Positions 47,415 to 55,206 of a stretch of DNA of 64,000 nt are shown here, piece by piece. This DNA is from Treponema phagedenis (GTDB lineage Bacteria; Spirochaetota; Spirochaetia; Treponematales; Treponemataceae). Position numbers and translations under genes: made by a program. Each line of letters starts with the position of its first letter. Position 1 is the first letter of the stretch. The stretch is from contig NZ_CP042818.1 of NCBI RefSeq assembly GCF_008153345.1, positions 806,001-870,000 of the forward strand. Direction: 5' to 3'. The notes below the pieces were generated by a model. That model was not told the origin of the DNA and did not search any database. It was given only the letters and a program-made list of their open reading frames with translations.

Positions 47415-47760
47415 AAAACGAATACAAGAAATTTTATCACGCATTACAGCGCTTTTAAAACAAGCGATTGCTTTTTTTAAAACGCATTGGAAAGCGTTTG
47501 CCGCAGCCTGTTCCGCTGCGGCAGCGGGCTTTTTGTATGTCGTTTTTAAAAATAAACATCGATGTAAAAAAATACTTTTTGCCGCAAAACAAAATGCGGA
47601 AGGCGAAAGGGAAAAAGAATATGAAAAAGTTAATCAAACTCCTGCAGGTGATCTTGTTTCTGGTGCTCACAATGCAGATGAGTTACAGTCAACCAAAGAC
47701 GACATCAAAAGCGATTCCGCATCAGCAATTCAAAATAGAATTGAAGAAAGCGGATTATAG
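47398..47760 (+). CDS. Small membrane-anchored protein of the lysis cassette
   Basis: About 120 aa from ATG 47398, overlapping the holin gene end. Basic N-terminus, one hydrophobic stretch (AFAAACSAAAAGFLYVVF), then a polar Gln/Asp/Ser-rich tail. Its 3' 140 bases overlap the next gene in another frame. One membrane anchor plus overlap with a second exported protein recalls spanin pairs. Confidence 0.6.
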   Translation: MCTKFKKRIQEILSRITALLKQAIAFFKTHWKAFAAACSAAAAGFLYVVFKNKHRCKKILFAAKQNAEGEREKEYEKVNQTPAGDLVSGAHNADELQSTKDDIKSDSASAIQNRIEESGL

Positions 47761-48019
47761 TAAATCCGAAGTTGAAAAGATTATTGCAATTTGTTTTGAG
47801 GAAATGAACACGAGTATTGACCGCGCATTTGATGAAGGGTACAAGCAAGGTCTACTCGCCGCCTCTCCCGATGCTGCTTATTATAAACGTTTAAGTAAAG
47901 ATTTAGAAAAGGAAGTAAACCGCTTACAATCATGGCGAGTTGTGCCGTGGTGGACTATCCCGCTTTGCATTGCCGGAGGTACAGCTCTCGGCTTTAGTTT
48001 TTCGTATTTAAGGAAATAA
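47621..48019 (+). CDS. Exported or membrane protein, possible spanin partner
   Basis: 132 aa from ATG 47621 (AAAGGGA upstream). N-terminal signal-like helix (LIKLLQVILFLVLTMQM), periplasmic coiled coil (SKSEVEKIIAICFEEMNTS ... RLSKDLEKEVNRL) and a C-terminal membrane helix (TIPLCIAGGTALGFSFSYL). The start is embedded in the preceding gene. Fits a protein linking the two membranes, by analogy with Rz/Rz1; sequence similarity not shown. Confidence 0.6.
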   Translation: MKKLIKLLQVILFLVLTMQMSYSQPKTTSKAIPHQQFKIELKKADYSKSEVEKIIAICFEEMNTSIDRAFDEGYKQGLLAASPDAAYYKRLSKDLEKEVNRLQSWRVVPWWTIPLCIAGGTALGFSFSYLRK

Positions 48020-48023
48020 AAAA

Positions 48024-48422
48024 ATGGGATTTGAAAGTTTAATCATAGCGGCGAAAGATTGGGGGCCGACGGCGGTAACAACGATTATAGCGTTTGTCAT
48101 CTCGTATCTTTTTAAACAGCAAATGAAAAACGCCGCAGAGGACGCAGCACGTTCTGATGAGTTTAAAAAAAATCTTGCAAACGGGTTGAATCGTTTAGAA
48201 GAAAATTTCAATAAAAATGTTTCGGAATTAAAACAAAAAATTGAAAAACAACAAAATGAAATTGATACGTTAAAGTTAGAAAAACTTGAGCGAGAAGATT
48301 TCTATAAAGACATGGGAGGCTGGCGGGCTGAAATAAATCGCCTACAAGATTTAGTCATCAATCAAAATAATAGTACGCTGCAAAAGATTATTGAACTTTG
48401 GCAATCACAAAATAAAAAATAA
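48024..48422 (+). CDS. Mu gp25-like protein (DUF2730-type)
   Basis: 132 aa with one N-terminal membrane helix (AVTTIIAFVISYLF) followed by an uninterrupted coiled coil (LNRLEENFNKNVSELKQKIEKQ...). The same plan and position, shortly before the small terminase, as Mu gp25/DUF2730. Role unknown. Confidence 0.65.
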   Translation: MGFESLIIAAKDWGPTAVTTIIAFVISYLFKQQMKNAAEDAARSDEFKKNLANGLNRLEENFNKNVSELKQKIEKQQNEIDTLKLEKLEREDFYKDMGGWRAEINRLQDLVINQNNSTLQKIIELWQSQNKK

Positions 48423-48448
48423 ATTTAAAAAAGAAGAGGTAAAAAAAA

Positions 48449-48739
48449 ATGAAAGGAAACAAAAAGTTTTTACGCGGTGAAATTTTAAACTATTTAATGA
48501 CAACATACCCTGACGGGATTCCGGAACAAGTATTATTTCACCGTTTCTATGAATATAACGAAACGGAAGAAATCAAAATGTCAACAGAGTACCTGACCGA
48601 AAAAGGGTACACGGAAAAAAAAGAAGTGCCGCATCCGTACAAAGAAAAACAAAAGGTTCGCTGGTTTAAAATAACCGCAAAAGGCATTGACCTGCTTGAA
48701 GGAAACATCTCGAAAGACGCCGGCATAGTCCTCGACTAA
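48449..48739 (+). CDS. Winged-helix-like protein in the Mu gp26 position
   Basis: 96 aa. Helix-strand pattern of a small winged helix (FLRGEILNYLMTTYPDGIPEQVLF ... TAKGIDLLEG). Lies between gp25-like and small-terminase-like genes as in Mu. Possibly DNA binding. Confidence 0.6.
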   Translation: MKGNKKFLRGEILNYLMTTYPDGIPEQVLFHRFYEYNETEEIKMSTEYLTEKGYTEKKEVPHPYKEKQKVRWFKITAKGIDLLEGNISKDAGIVLD

Positions 48740-48754
48740 ACAAGGGGGCAAACT

Positions 48755-49291
48755 ATGGGCGCAAAAAGTAAAGCGGAAGAGCACGGACTCGTTGAACTTA
48801 TCATTGAAAAATGGGAAGGCGGAAAAAACACAATCGTTTATGTTACTGAAGAAGTAAATAAAAAAATACAAGAGCTCGGCCTTAAGGTTACGTTAAGCCG
48901 CGAAGGCATTCGGCGGGTTATAAAATCTCACAAAGAAGAAATTGAAGATGCAAAAAAAGCGATTGAGTCTGCAAAGGCAATGGCGGAAGTTTTAAAAGAC
49001 TATCCCGGCACCGAAGCAAGCGAAGCAGTCCTTATGCAAATGACAAGTCTCATCTCTAAAGATTTGCGTACAATCGATAGTTTGGAATTTGAAGACCCGA
49101 AAGAATTACTTTTAACTACTGCGCGCATTGCAGAAGCTCAATTAAAACTTTCAAACTACAGAACAAAAGCAGCAAAGGCATTGGAGAAAGCAAAAGGGGA
49201 AATTAAAAAAGAATTGCAAAATGCAATCAAAAACGATCCAGAACTTTTACAAAAGCTTTGCGCAATAGTGGATAAGGCAGAAGTAAAGTGA
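48755..49291 (+). CDS. Small terminase subunit, Mu gp27-like (DUF3486)
   Basis: 178 aa. N-terminal HTH-like region (LGLKVTLSREGIRRVIKSHK), helical core with ALLMQ-type segments, and a C-terminal coiled region, as in DUF3486 proteins that pair with the Mu-type large terminase. Its stop overlaps the GTG start of the large subunit. Confidence 0.8.
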   Translation: MGAKSKAEEHGLVELIIEKWEGGKNTIVYVTEEVNKKIQELGLKVTLSREGIRRVIKSHKEEIEDAKKAIESAKAMAEVLKDYPGTEASEAVLMQMTSLISKDLRTIDSLEFEDPKELLLTTARIAEAQLKLSNYRTKAAKALEKAKGEIKKELQNAIKNDPELLQKLCAIVDKAEVK

Positions 49292-50814
49292 GCGATATTT
49301 TAAATGAGCTTGTAGGCGAAAATTCAAAAGAAGTTCTTGAAAAAAAAGAGCGGCTTCAAAAAGCGGAGCATGATTTTTTTTACTTTTGCAAAACATACCT
49401 TCCGCATTATTTTTCGTACGAGCCTGCTCCGTATCATAAAATATTAATTGACATTGCAAACACTCACACGCTCACCAATGAGCATGTTGAAAACATAAAA
49501 TCGCTTCTTAAAAAAGAATATCATTCGCTTTTAATTCCGACTGAGAAATTAAAAGCAGTTGTTGATATTGAGCCGCGCGGATTTTCAAAATCAACCCGAT
49601 GGGCTTTAGCCTATCCGTTATGGCGTTTATTATTTAAAAAAAATAATTTTGTCTGTATTTTTTGTGCAACGCAAGATATGGCAAATAGAGCTTTACAAAG
49701 TATCAAAGATGAAATCGAAGGAAACGAAATAATTTTTGAAGACTTCGGTGCAATGGAAGGCTCAATTTGGAAAAGCGATTTTTTATCGTTTAAAAACGGA
49801 ACAGCAATAAAATCATTCGGCGCGGGTGCTGCCGTTCGAGGCGTGAAGTTTAGGCAGTACCGCCCTGACTTAATTATTTGTGATGACATTTTAAAAGATG
49901 AAGCAGCACGTACATTTTCTCAAAGACAAAAAATATATAATTGGTTCTTGCGAGCTGTTATGCCGCTCGGTCAAGATACGTTTACTATTATTATAAATAC
50001 TATCTTTCATTCAGATGATTTACCGAGTAGGCTTTTAAAAAGAATTGAAAATGGCGAATTGGAAAACTGGATTGGTTTACGATTTGCAGCGTTTACTCCG
50101 CAAGGCGATTCCCTTTGGTCTTCCTATTGGACAAGTGAAAAACTAGAAACAAAAAAGAAAGAAATCGGAAGTGCAGCATTCAGTACCGAATACATGAACG
50201 AGCCCTTAAGCGATGAGGAGCGAGTCTTTAAACCTGAATGGTTTACGCGCTTTTCTCATGTTGATATATCAAGTTTAAAAGTATACATGGGCGTTGACCC
50301 TTCCGCCGGTAAGCATGATGAGTTCGCTATTTTTACTTTAGGTATCGCCTCGGATGGAATGATGTATGCACTCAACGAATGGGCGGAGTGTTGTTCGGTT
50401 GACTCAGCAATAAATAAATTAATTGAAAAGTATCTTTTATACAAACCGATTTTAATCGGATTTGAAGAGGTAGGTTTTCAATCAATTTATAAAAAGCACA
50501 TCATGGAAGCGGCGAGCAAAAAAGGTGTGTACTTACCGATTAAAGGATGCAGTACAAAAGGGATCGGAAAAGAACGCATTCTTTCACTTTCACCGTTTAT
50601 TGAAAACGGCATGCTTAAGTTCAAAGAGAACATGAATAAAACAATTGACCAATTGACGATGTATCCCAAATCGGAGTTTGACGATTTGCAGGACGCGCTC
50701 TATTATGCGTGGGAAATTTCTCAAATCGGTTTTAAAGAAGTTACCGCGTTTAATTTAACATCCGGCTTTGACCGTCTCGGCGCGGCATTGCATGGTTTTA
50801 GGAGAAGAAGATGA
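49288..50814 (+). CDS. Terminase large subunit (Mu gp28-like)
   Basis: 508 aa, DNA-packaging motor. ATPase part: a variant Walker A around IEPRGFSKSTRWALAY and Walker B LIICDD. Nuclease part: the Asp in MGVDPSAGKHDEFAIF, a Glu in LIGFEEVGFQ and the Asp pair in DDLQDALYYAW, as in RNase-H-fold terminases. Starts at GTG overlapping the upstream stop, ends in an ATGA overlap with the portal gene. Confidence 0.93.
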   Translation: MSDILNELVGENSKEVLEKKERLQKAEHDFFYFCKTYLPHYFSYEPAPYHKILIDIANTHTLTNEHVENIKSLLKKEYHSLLIPTEKLKAVVDIEPRGFSKSTRWALAYPLWRLLFKKNNFVCIFCATQDMANRALQSIKDEIEGNEIIFEDFGAMEGSIWKSDFLSFKNGTAIKSFGAGAAVRGVKFRQYRPDLIICDDILKDEAARTFSQRQKIYNWFLRAVMPLGQDTFTIIINTIFHSDDLPSRLLKRIENGELENWIGLRFAAFTPQGDSLWSSYWTSEKLETKKKEIGSAAFSTEYMNEPLSDEERVFKPEWFTRFSHVDISSLKVYMGVDPSAGKHDEFAIFTLGIASDGMMYALNEWAECCSVDSAINKLIEKYLLYKPILIGFEEVGFQSIYKKHIMEAASKKGVYLPIKGCSTKGIGKERILSLSPFIENGMLKFKENMNKTIDQLTMYPKSEFDDLQDALYYAWEISQIGFKEVTAFNLTSGFDRLGAALHGFRRRR

Positions 50815-52061
50815 AAAATAATTTAAACATTGAAATAATATCACCGGATAAATTCGAAGCGGTAATTGCCGAGCTTCCCAATCCGAATGAGATAATAAGC
50901 GATAAGGTAAGCTTCTATTCGCTTATCGATGAAATGATGCTTGATTCAAAAATCGGTTCGCATTTACGCTTGCGGAAAGATATTGTTACAAGTTTTAATT
51001 TTGTAATTGAGCAAAAAAACGCAAGCGATAAAGTATATGAGTTTGTGCGCGATAATCTTACCTCCAATCTTAATTGGGATAATGATGTAAAAGAGTTTTT
51101 AACCGCCATTGAATACGGTTTTGCGTTTTCAGAAGTCTTATGGGCCCAAAACGATGCGGGCTACTGGATTCCCGATTCACTTCGAAATAAAAGACCGGAG
51201 CAAATATTTTTTAAAACGGAAATTATAAAAACAAAACAGGGACAGCGTTCAATATGGGTTCCGATGTTAACAAAAGAGAATAGACCGCTTATCGAAAAAT
51301 GTAAATTTTTAATTTACCGAAATAATCCGCGCGCTGAAAATCCCTACGGTTTTTCAGATTTGCTAATGTGTTATTGGCCGTGGCGATTTAAACAGTTTGG
51401 CTGGGAGTTTTGGCTTAAGGCTGCAAAAAAGGCTGGCGTTCCTTCTATTGTTGCATTGTTTGAAAGCACGAACACAGAGGAAGCAAGGAATGCAGCACAG
51501 GCTATTTCGCAAACCCTTTCAGAAATGGAAGGAGGCGCGGGCTTAGCTCTTTCTAATGTCAAAGATATTAAGACGCTTGAAATGAGCGGAGCTCTGCAAG
51601 ACCATAAGGTATTAATTGAAACATGCAATCAAGAAATAAGCTTTGCGCTTACCACGCAATCGTTAAGCACGCAAGAGGGCACATATGGCACACGAAGTCA
51701 AGCAGAAGTGCACGATGAAAATTTAGTGCGAGTTTGTCATGGAGATGCAAAAGCGGTGCAAGGCGTATTCCAAGAATTAATTAATTGGATGGTTGCGATT
51801 AACTTCGGCGAAGGAGTAGCAGCACCGTCCGGTTATTTTGATTTAAAAAGCTATGCAACGTTTACGGAAATTATGCAGGCAATACAAAATAAAATCCCTG
51901 TTTCAAAAGAGGCCTTATACACTCGGTACGGTTTACCGCGCCCGAAAGATGATGAGGATACGTTTATTGTAGAGGCTCCGCAAGCGCAAGGCTTTATGCT
52001 TGCCGATTCAAACTCTAAAAAAAAAATTCAAAACAGCAGATCACCCGTAAAAATATTTTAG
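50811..52061 (+). CDS. Portal protein (DUF935, Mu gp29-like)
   Basis: 416 aa. Typical DUF935 features: FYSLIDEMMLDSKIGSHLRLRK, the IEYGFAFSEVLW segment, GFSDLLMCYWPWRFK and SLSTQEGTYGTRSQAEVH. The portal ring is the DNA gate of the capsid. At codon ~403 the message has ten A in a row (52017-52026). A -1 slip there leads straight into the MuF frame, which lacks its own start codon. Confidence 0.92.
   Translation: MKNNLNIEIISPDKFEAVIAELPNPNEIISDKVSFYSLIDEMMLDSKIGSHLRLRKDIVTSFNFVIEQKNASDKVYEFVRDNLTSNLNWDNDVKEFLTAIEYGFAFSEVLWAQNDAGYWIPDSLRNKRPEQIFFKTEIIKTKQGQRSIWVPMLTKENRPLIEKCKFLIYRNNPRAENPYGFSDLLMCYWPWRFKQFGWEFWLKAAKKAGVPSIVALFESTNTEEARNAAQAISQTLSEMEGGAGLALSNVKDIKTLEMSGALQDHKVLIETCNQEISFALTTQSLSTQEGTYGTRSQAEVHDENLVRVCHGDAKAVQGVFQELINWMVAINFGEGVAAPSGYFDLKSYATFTEIMQAIQNKIPVSKEALYTRYGLPRPKDDEDTFIVEAPQAQGFMLADSNSKKKIQNSRSPVKIF
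52017..52026 (+). promoter_or_regulatory. A10 slippery run joining portal and MuF frames
   Basis: TCT AAA AAA AAA A in the portal frame. A -1 slip (or one extra A in the true sequence) reads on as NSKQQITRKNILADEKEK into MuF. Confidence 0.65.
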
Positions 52062-53500
52062 CCGATGAAAAAGAAAAATCATCGGAGCTTGAATCTTTTT
52101 GCGATGCCGGCAAAAAACGATTTGATGAGTGCATTTCTAAAACGTTAAAACAAGCGTTAAAAGATGTTTTCAACATTGATAAAACGCTTGAGAAAAACGA
52201 ATTAAAAAAGCTTGTAAAAAATATCTCGTATCCTGAAAGCTCAGCGGAGCTTATCAAGCTCACCGAAAAAATAATTGCGGGTGCTTTTCTTTTAGGCTTT
52301 AATCATGCAGGAATTACGCTGCAAAAAAAAGACGTAAACCTTGCCGATAATGTTTCTTATACTTCCGCCGTTGACCCGCTCCCGTTTGAAGAAGCGATTG
52401 GTTTTTTAAAAAGCAAAGTATCAATTGAAAAACAAGTTTGGGATGCATTGGAGCCGAAGTTCCGCTTTAGAGCCTTTACGGTTGCACGCCTGAGCGAATG
52501 CGACCATATCGAAGATGTGCGTAAGCGATTAATTCAAGCTCTCGAAAAAGGCGAAGGATGGCAGGAGTCATGGGAAGAAATAGAAAGCTTTACCAAAAAT
52601 ATTAGAAAGCCTTTTTTACCCGGCTATTGGGAAACAGTTTATCGCACCAATGTGCAGACCGCTTATACCGCAGGCCGCCTCACTCAATACGCAAGTAATC
52701 CGCCTCGTGCGTGGGAGCTCTTAGTCATCCAAGACGGAAGAACAACCGACATATGCAACAACATCGCAAGCATTGCAGGCAACGGGAAAGCACTCAAGGC
52801 CGATCACCCGTTTTGGACGGTCTACGGATTCCCGCCATACCATTTTAACTGCCGCACCACAATCCGCGCCGTATACGATTATGAAGCGGGAGCAGGCACC
52901 AACATCGTAGAACCGTCAATAGACGAAATAAAAAAAGACTTTATGCCGCAAGAAGGCTTCGGCGGAAATCCAATCGAAAATGGCGATTGGTGGCGTTTAA
53001 TTGAATCAATGGAAAAACGGATAGAAGAGTACGGCATACAAGAAGAGGTTGAAGAGCAGGCAAAGGAAATCGGTGTACAAGATTATATTCTTACAAAAGA
53101 AGATATAGAAAACACACCGTTTAAAACTACTCCTAAATCGGTTGGAGCAATGGAACGACGGTGGTATATTAAACATCAAAAAACCGTATATAATCCTGAA
53201 TATGACGCATATGATTTTGATACTTTTATCAAACAGGGCACTTATGTAAAAAGTATAAAAGTAATTGCGGAAGGGAAAGAAATAAGAGATGTAAACAGAC
53301 TTATAAAAACATATAAACATCAAAACGGGAGCTTTACAAAAGCAAAAGATTGGTATAAGGTGAGAGGTACGGCGATACTTGTGAATGAAGACGGTGATGA
53401 ATATCGTGCTGAAATACACTGGTACCAATGTAAAAACATTGGAAAGGTTGAGATTAAACAAAAACGAATTATAAAGGTGATACATGAAGGTAGTAAATAA
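52019..53500 (+). CDS. MuF head-morphogenesis protein with a C-terminal toxin-like domain
   Basis: The frame opens after a stop at 52016-52018. No ATG, GTG or TTG occurs before a TTG at 52448, which lies within the conserved part, so expression is most likely by -1 shift from the portal gene. MuF core signatures: GYWETVYRTNVQTAYTAGRL, VIQDGRTTDICNN and PPYHFNCRTTIRAVYD. After about 53000 the protein leaves the MuF plan and ends in a 110-residue domain with conserved-looking KHQKTVYNP and DGDEYRAEIHWYQC. MuF proteins commonly carry polymorphic toxins there; nuclease activity is a guess. Confidence 0.85.
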   Translation, partial: KKNSKQQITRKNILADEKEKSSELESFCDAGKKRFDECISKTLKQALKDVFNIDKTLEKNELKKLVKNISYPESSAELIKLTEKIIAGAFLLGFNHAGITLQKKDVNLADNVSYTSAVDPLPFEEAIGFLKSKVSIEKQVWDALEPKFRFRAFTVARLSECDHIEDVRKRLIQALEKGEGWQESWEEIESFTKNIRKPFLPGYWETVYRTNVQTAYTAGRLTQYASNPPRAWELLVIQDGRTTDICNNIASIAGNGKALKADHPFWTVYGFPPYHFNCRTTIRAVYDYEAGAGTNIVEPSIDEIKKDFMPQEGFGGNPIENGDWWRLIESMEKRIEEYGIQEEVEEQAKEIGVQDYILTKEDIENTPFKTTPKSVGAMERRWYIKHQKTVYNPEYDAYDFDTFIKQGTYVKSIKVIAEGKEIRDVNRLIKTYKHQNGSFTKAKDWYKVRGTAILVNEDGDEYRAEIHWYQCKNIGKVEIKQKRIIKVIHEGSK

Positions 53501-53669
53501 AAATAAAAAAGATATTTGGTTTCAAGATAAAGAAGCTTATGAGGTATTTGCAATAGAGGGAAAATATTATCGTATAGTCGACGATTCCGGAGAAGACTAT
53601 TTATACCCAAAGGTTTTTTTCGATATTGTTGATGACAGCCCCATACCGGAACCGGAAAATAAAAAATAA
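53484..53669 (+). CDS. Small protein, candidate immunity partner of the MuF toxin domain
   Basis: 61 aa, overlapping the MuF gene end by 17 bases with AAAGGTGA just upstream. Beta-rich (KYYRIVDDSGEDYLYPKVFF), probably SH3-like, acidic. Place and size are those of immunity genes in MuF toxin systems, but similar small proteins also occur elsewhere in phages and Firmicutes-type elements, so the role is inferred. Confidence 0.6.
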   Translation: MKVVNKNKKDIWFQDKEAYEVFAIEGKYYRIVDDSGEDYLYPKVFFDIVDDSPIPEPENKK

Positions 53670-53827
53670 GTTTAAATTTAAAAACATATTATCTTCTCAA
53701 TATAAAAAGCTTTCAAGCAGTTTGTTTGAAAGATTTTTTATTTTTTTTTGCATTTATCTGTATTACAAAATTACATCGTTTAATTCAGTATAATTTAAAA
53801 ATTATGTAAAAAAGGAAGGTAAAAAAA

Positions 53828-54514
53828 ATGAAATTAACCGAAAATATCGAACTACTGCATGGCGACTGTTTAGACTTTTTGCCGAAAATTCCGGATGAAA
53901 GCATACAGTCAATAATTACTGATCCGCCGTATTTTTTAGGCATGACTCACAATAGCCAAAAGGGTTGCTTTAATGATTTAGCTATTTGTAAGCCTTTTTA
54001 TGAAAAGCTTTTTAAAGAATATAAGCGCATTTTAAAGCCTGACGGCTGTATATATTTCTTTTGCGATTGGCGCAGCTATGCTTTTTATTATCCGCTTCTT
54101 GATTCTGTTATACAGGTTAAAAATTTATTAGTCTGGAAAAAACACGGTCGGCCGTCTCTAAATGTTTACGGTTCAGGTCATGAACTTATTATGTTTTCCG
54201 GAAAAATTAAAAAGTCCTACATAACAAATATAATTGATGATGTAGCCTCGTTTAATATCGGAGCGAGAAAAACAAACGGCGAAAAAATACACCCGACGCA
54301 AAAACCGATAGAACTAATGGAAAAATTTATTTTTGACAGCACCGATGAAGGCGATGTCGTATTGGATTCGTTTATGGGTTCCGGCACAACCGGCATTGCG
54401 TGCCTGAATACAAACCGCCGATTTATCGGCATGGAAATTGACGATAATTATTTTAATATCGCAAAAAACAGACTGGAAACCGCGATAAAAGGGCAATCAA
54501 AAAAAGCGGTTTAA
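53828..54514 (+). CDS. DNA methyltransferase, N6-adenine/N4-cytosine class (beta-type)
   Basis: 228 aa. Motif order is catalytic DPPYFLG first, then the SAM-binding FMGSGTTGIACLNTNRRFIGMEID near the end with HPTQKP before it, i.e. the beta class. It lacks a large target-recognition domain and has no restriction partner. AAGGAAGG before the ATG. Last gene before the right end and separated from the MuF unit by 158 bases, so it may have its own control. Confidence 0.93.
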   Translation: MKLTENIELLHGDCLDFLPKIPDESIQSIITDPPYFLGMTHNSQKGCFNDLAICKPFYEKLFKEYKRILKPDGCIYFFCDWRSYAFYYPLLDSVIQVKNLLVWKKHGRPSLNVYGSGHELIMFSGKIKKSYITNIIDDVASFNIGARKTNGEKIHPTQKPIELMEKFIFDSTDEGDVVLDSFMGSGTTGIACLNTNRRFIGMEIDDNYFNIAKNRLETAIKGQSKKAV

Positions 54515-54566
54515 TGGGTATTAAAACGGCGTAAAAATCCGAATAAAAAGCCCTGTAAAACGATGG

Positions 54567-54587
54567 TTATCCACAAGCTGTGAATAA
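54567..54587. other. Inverted pair of DnaA-box-like sites
   Basis: TTATCCACA and, 3 bases on, TGTGAATAA (reverse of TTATTCACA). Both match DnaA-box consensus forms. They lie in the AT-rich right-end spacer of the prophage. Confidence 0.45.
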
Positions 54588-54748
54588 CTTTTACAACATC
54601 ATAAAAAACAGCCCCGAATATCTGGTTTTTTACTACTTTTTAAGCGGATTTTCTTAAAAATTTTCCCGATTTTTCAAAACCAAAAAATAAAAAGATTTAA
54701 GGTAACAGAAACGGCTAAAAACAGCCCTTTTTGGGCATTTTTCATCAA

Positions 54749-54910
54749 TTTTTGCCAAACCTCGTGTAAAATCATACCTTTTCCTAAAAGCACACTTTAT
54801 CACTGATAAACACTATATATATGGCTTTTTGCTTATTTTTTAATAAACATACGCTATATATGGATTTGCTCGAAAGGTAACAGTTTTGCCAAATCTCATG
54901 TAAAATGACA
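54749..54910 (-). repeat. Prophage right end: transposase sites R2 and R1
   Basis: R1 (54884-54910) read inward begins TGTCATTTTACATGAG then ATTTGGCAAAA. R2 (54749-54774) carries ACGAGGTTTGGCAAAAA, identical over 17 bases to L2. The phage ends at 54910, followed by CCGTT. Confidence 0.88.
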
Positions 54911-54915
54911 CCGTT

Positions 54916-55005
54916 GCGCCGTGTCGAGCTCTTTTTTATAAAACTTTTTTATGTTTTGGTAGGATGTATTAAAAAACGAATCGACTTATTAAAAAAAACG
55001 CTGTA
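54916..55005 (+). mobile_element. MITE-like element, copy 3, right half
   Basis: Continues the element interrupted at 20375: GCGCCGTGTCGAGCTC, the TTTTTTATAAAA run and the right terminal repeat ending CGCTGTA, then TTAG. The following bases (GAGTAAG) restore the original 3' end of the EEP gene. Confidence 0.85.
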
Positions 55006-55206
55006 TTAGAGTAAGAAAACAATGCACCGAAAAAGCTCCTTTAAATTTAGGAGAGGTTCTTTCTTAAAAAAACAAAAGCTTGATTTTTTTATTGTTTTAC
55101 ATTATCGTAACTCAATATAAATTTAACGGTGTAAAAAGAACCATCATTTTCCTTTAGAGAAAGAGCGGAAATAAATCTTCTTAAAAATCCGTCCAAGAGT
55201 AAGAAC

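Larger units (their letters stand above)
20376..54910. mobile_element. Mu-like transposable prophage with siphovirus-type tail genes (34,535 bp)
   Basis: Termini are TGT... and ...ACA in inverted orientation, flanked by the 5-bp duplication CCGTT (20371-20375 and 54911-54915). Gene content includes MuA/MuB-type transposition proteins, Gam, GemA, Mu gp25/26/27-like proteins, terminase, DUF935 portal and MuF, a Mu I-type protease, gp36-like and gpG-like proteins. The capsid and decoration protein look lambda-type, and the tail lacks a sheath gene, so the virion is probably a siphovirus like the transposable phages D3112 and B3. All essential modules look intact. Confidence 0.93.

Noticed and set aside
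20376-54910. tRNA- or integrase-mediated prophage attachment
   Set aside because: No tyrosine or serine integrase and no tRNA at the ends; DDE transposase, TG/CA ends and 5-bp duplication explain the insertion.
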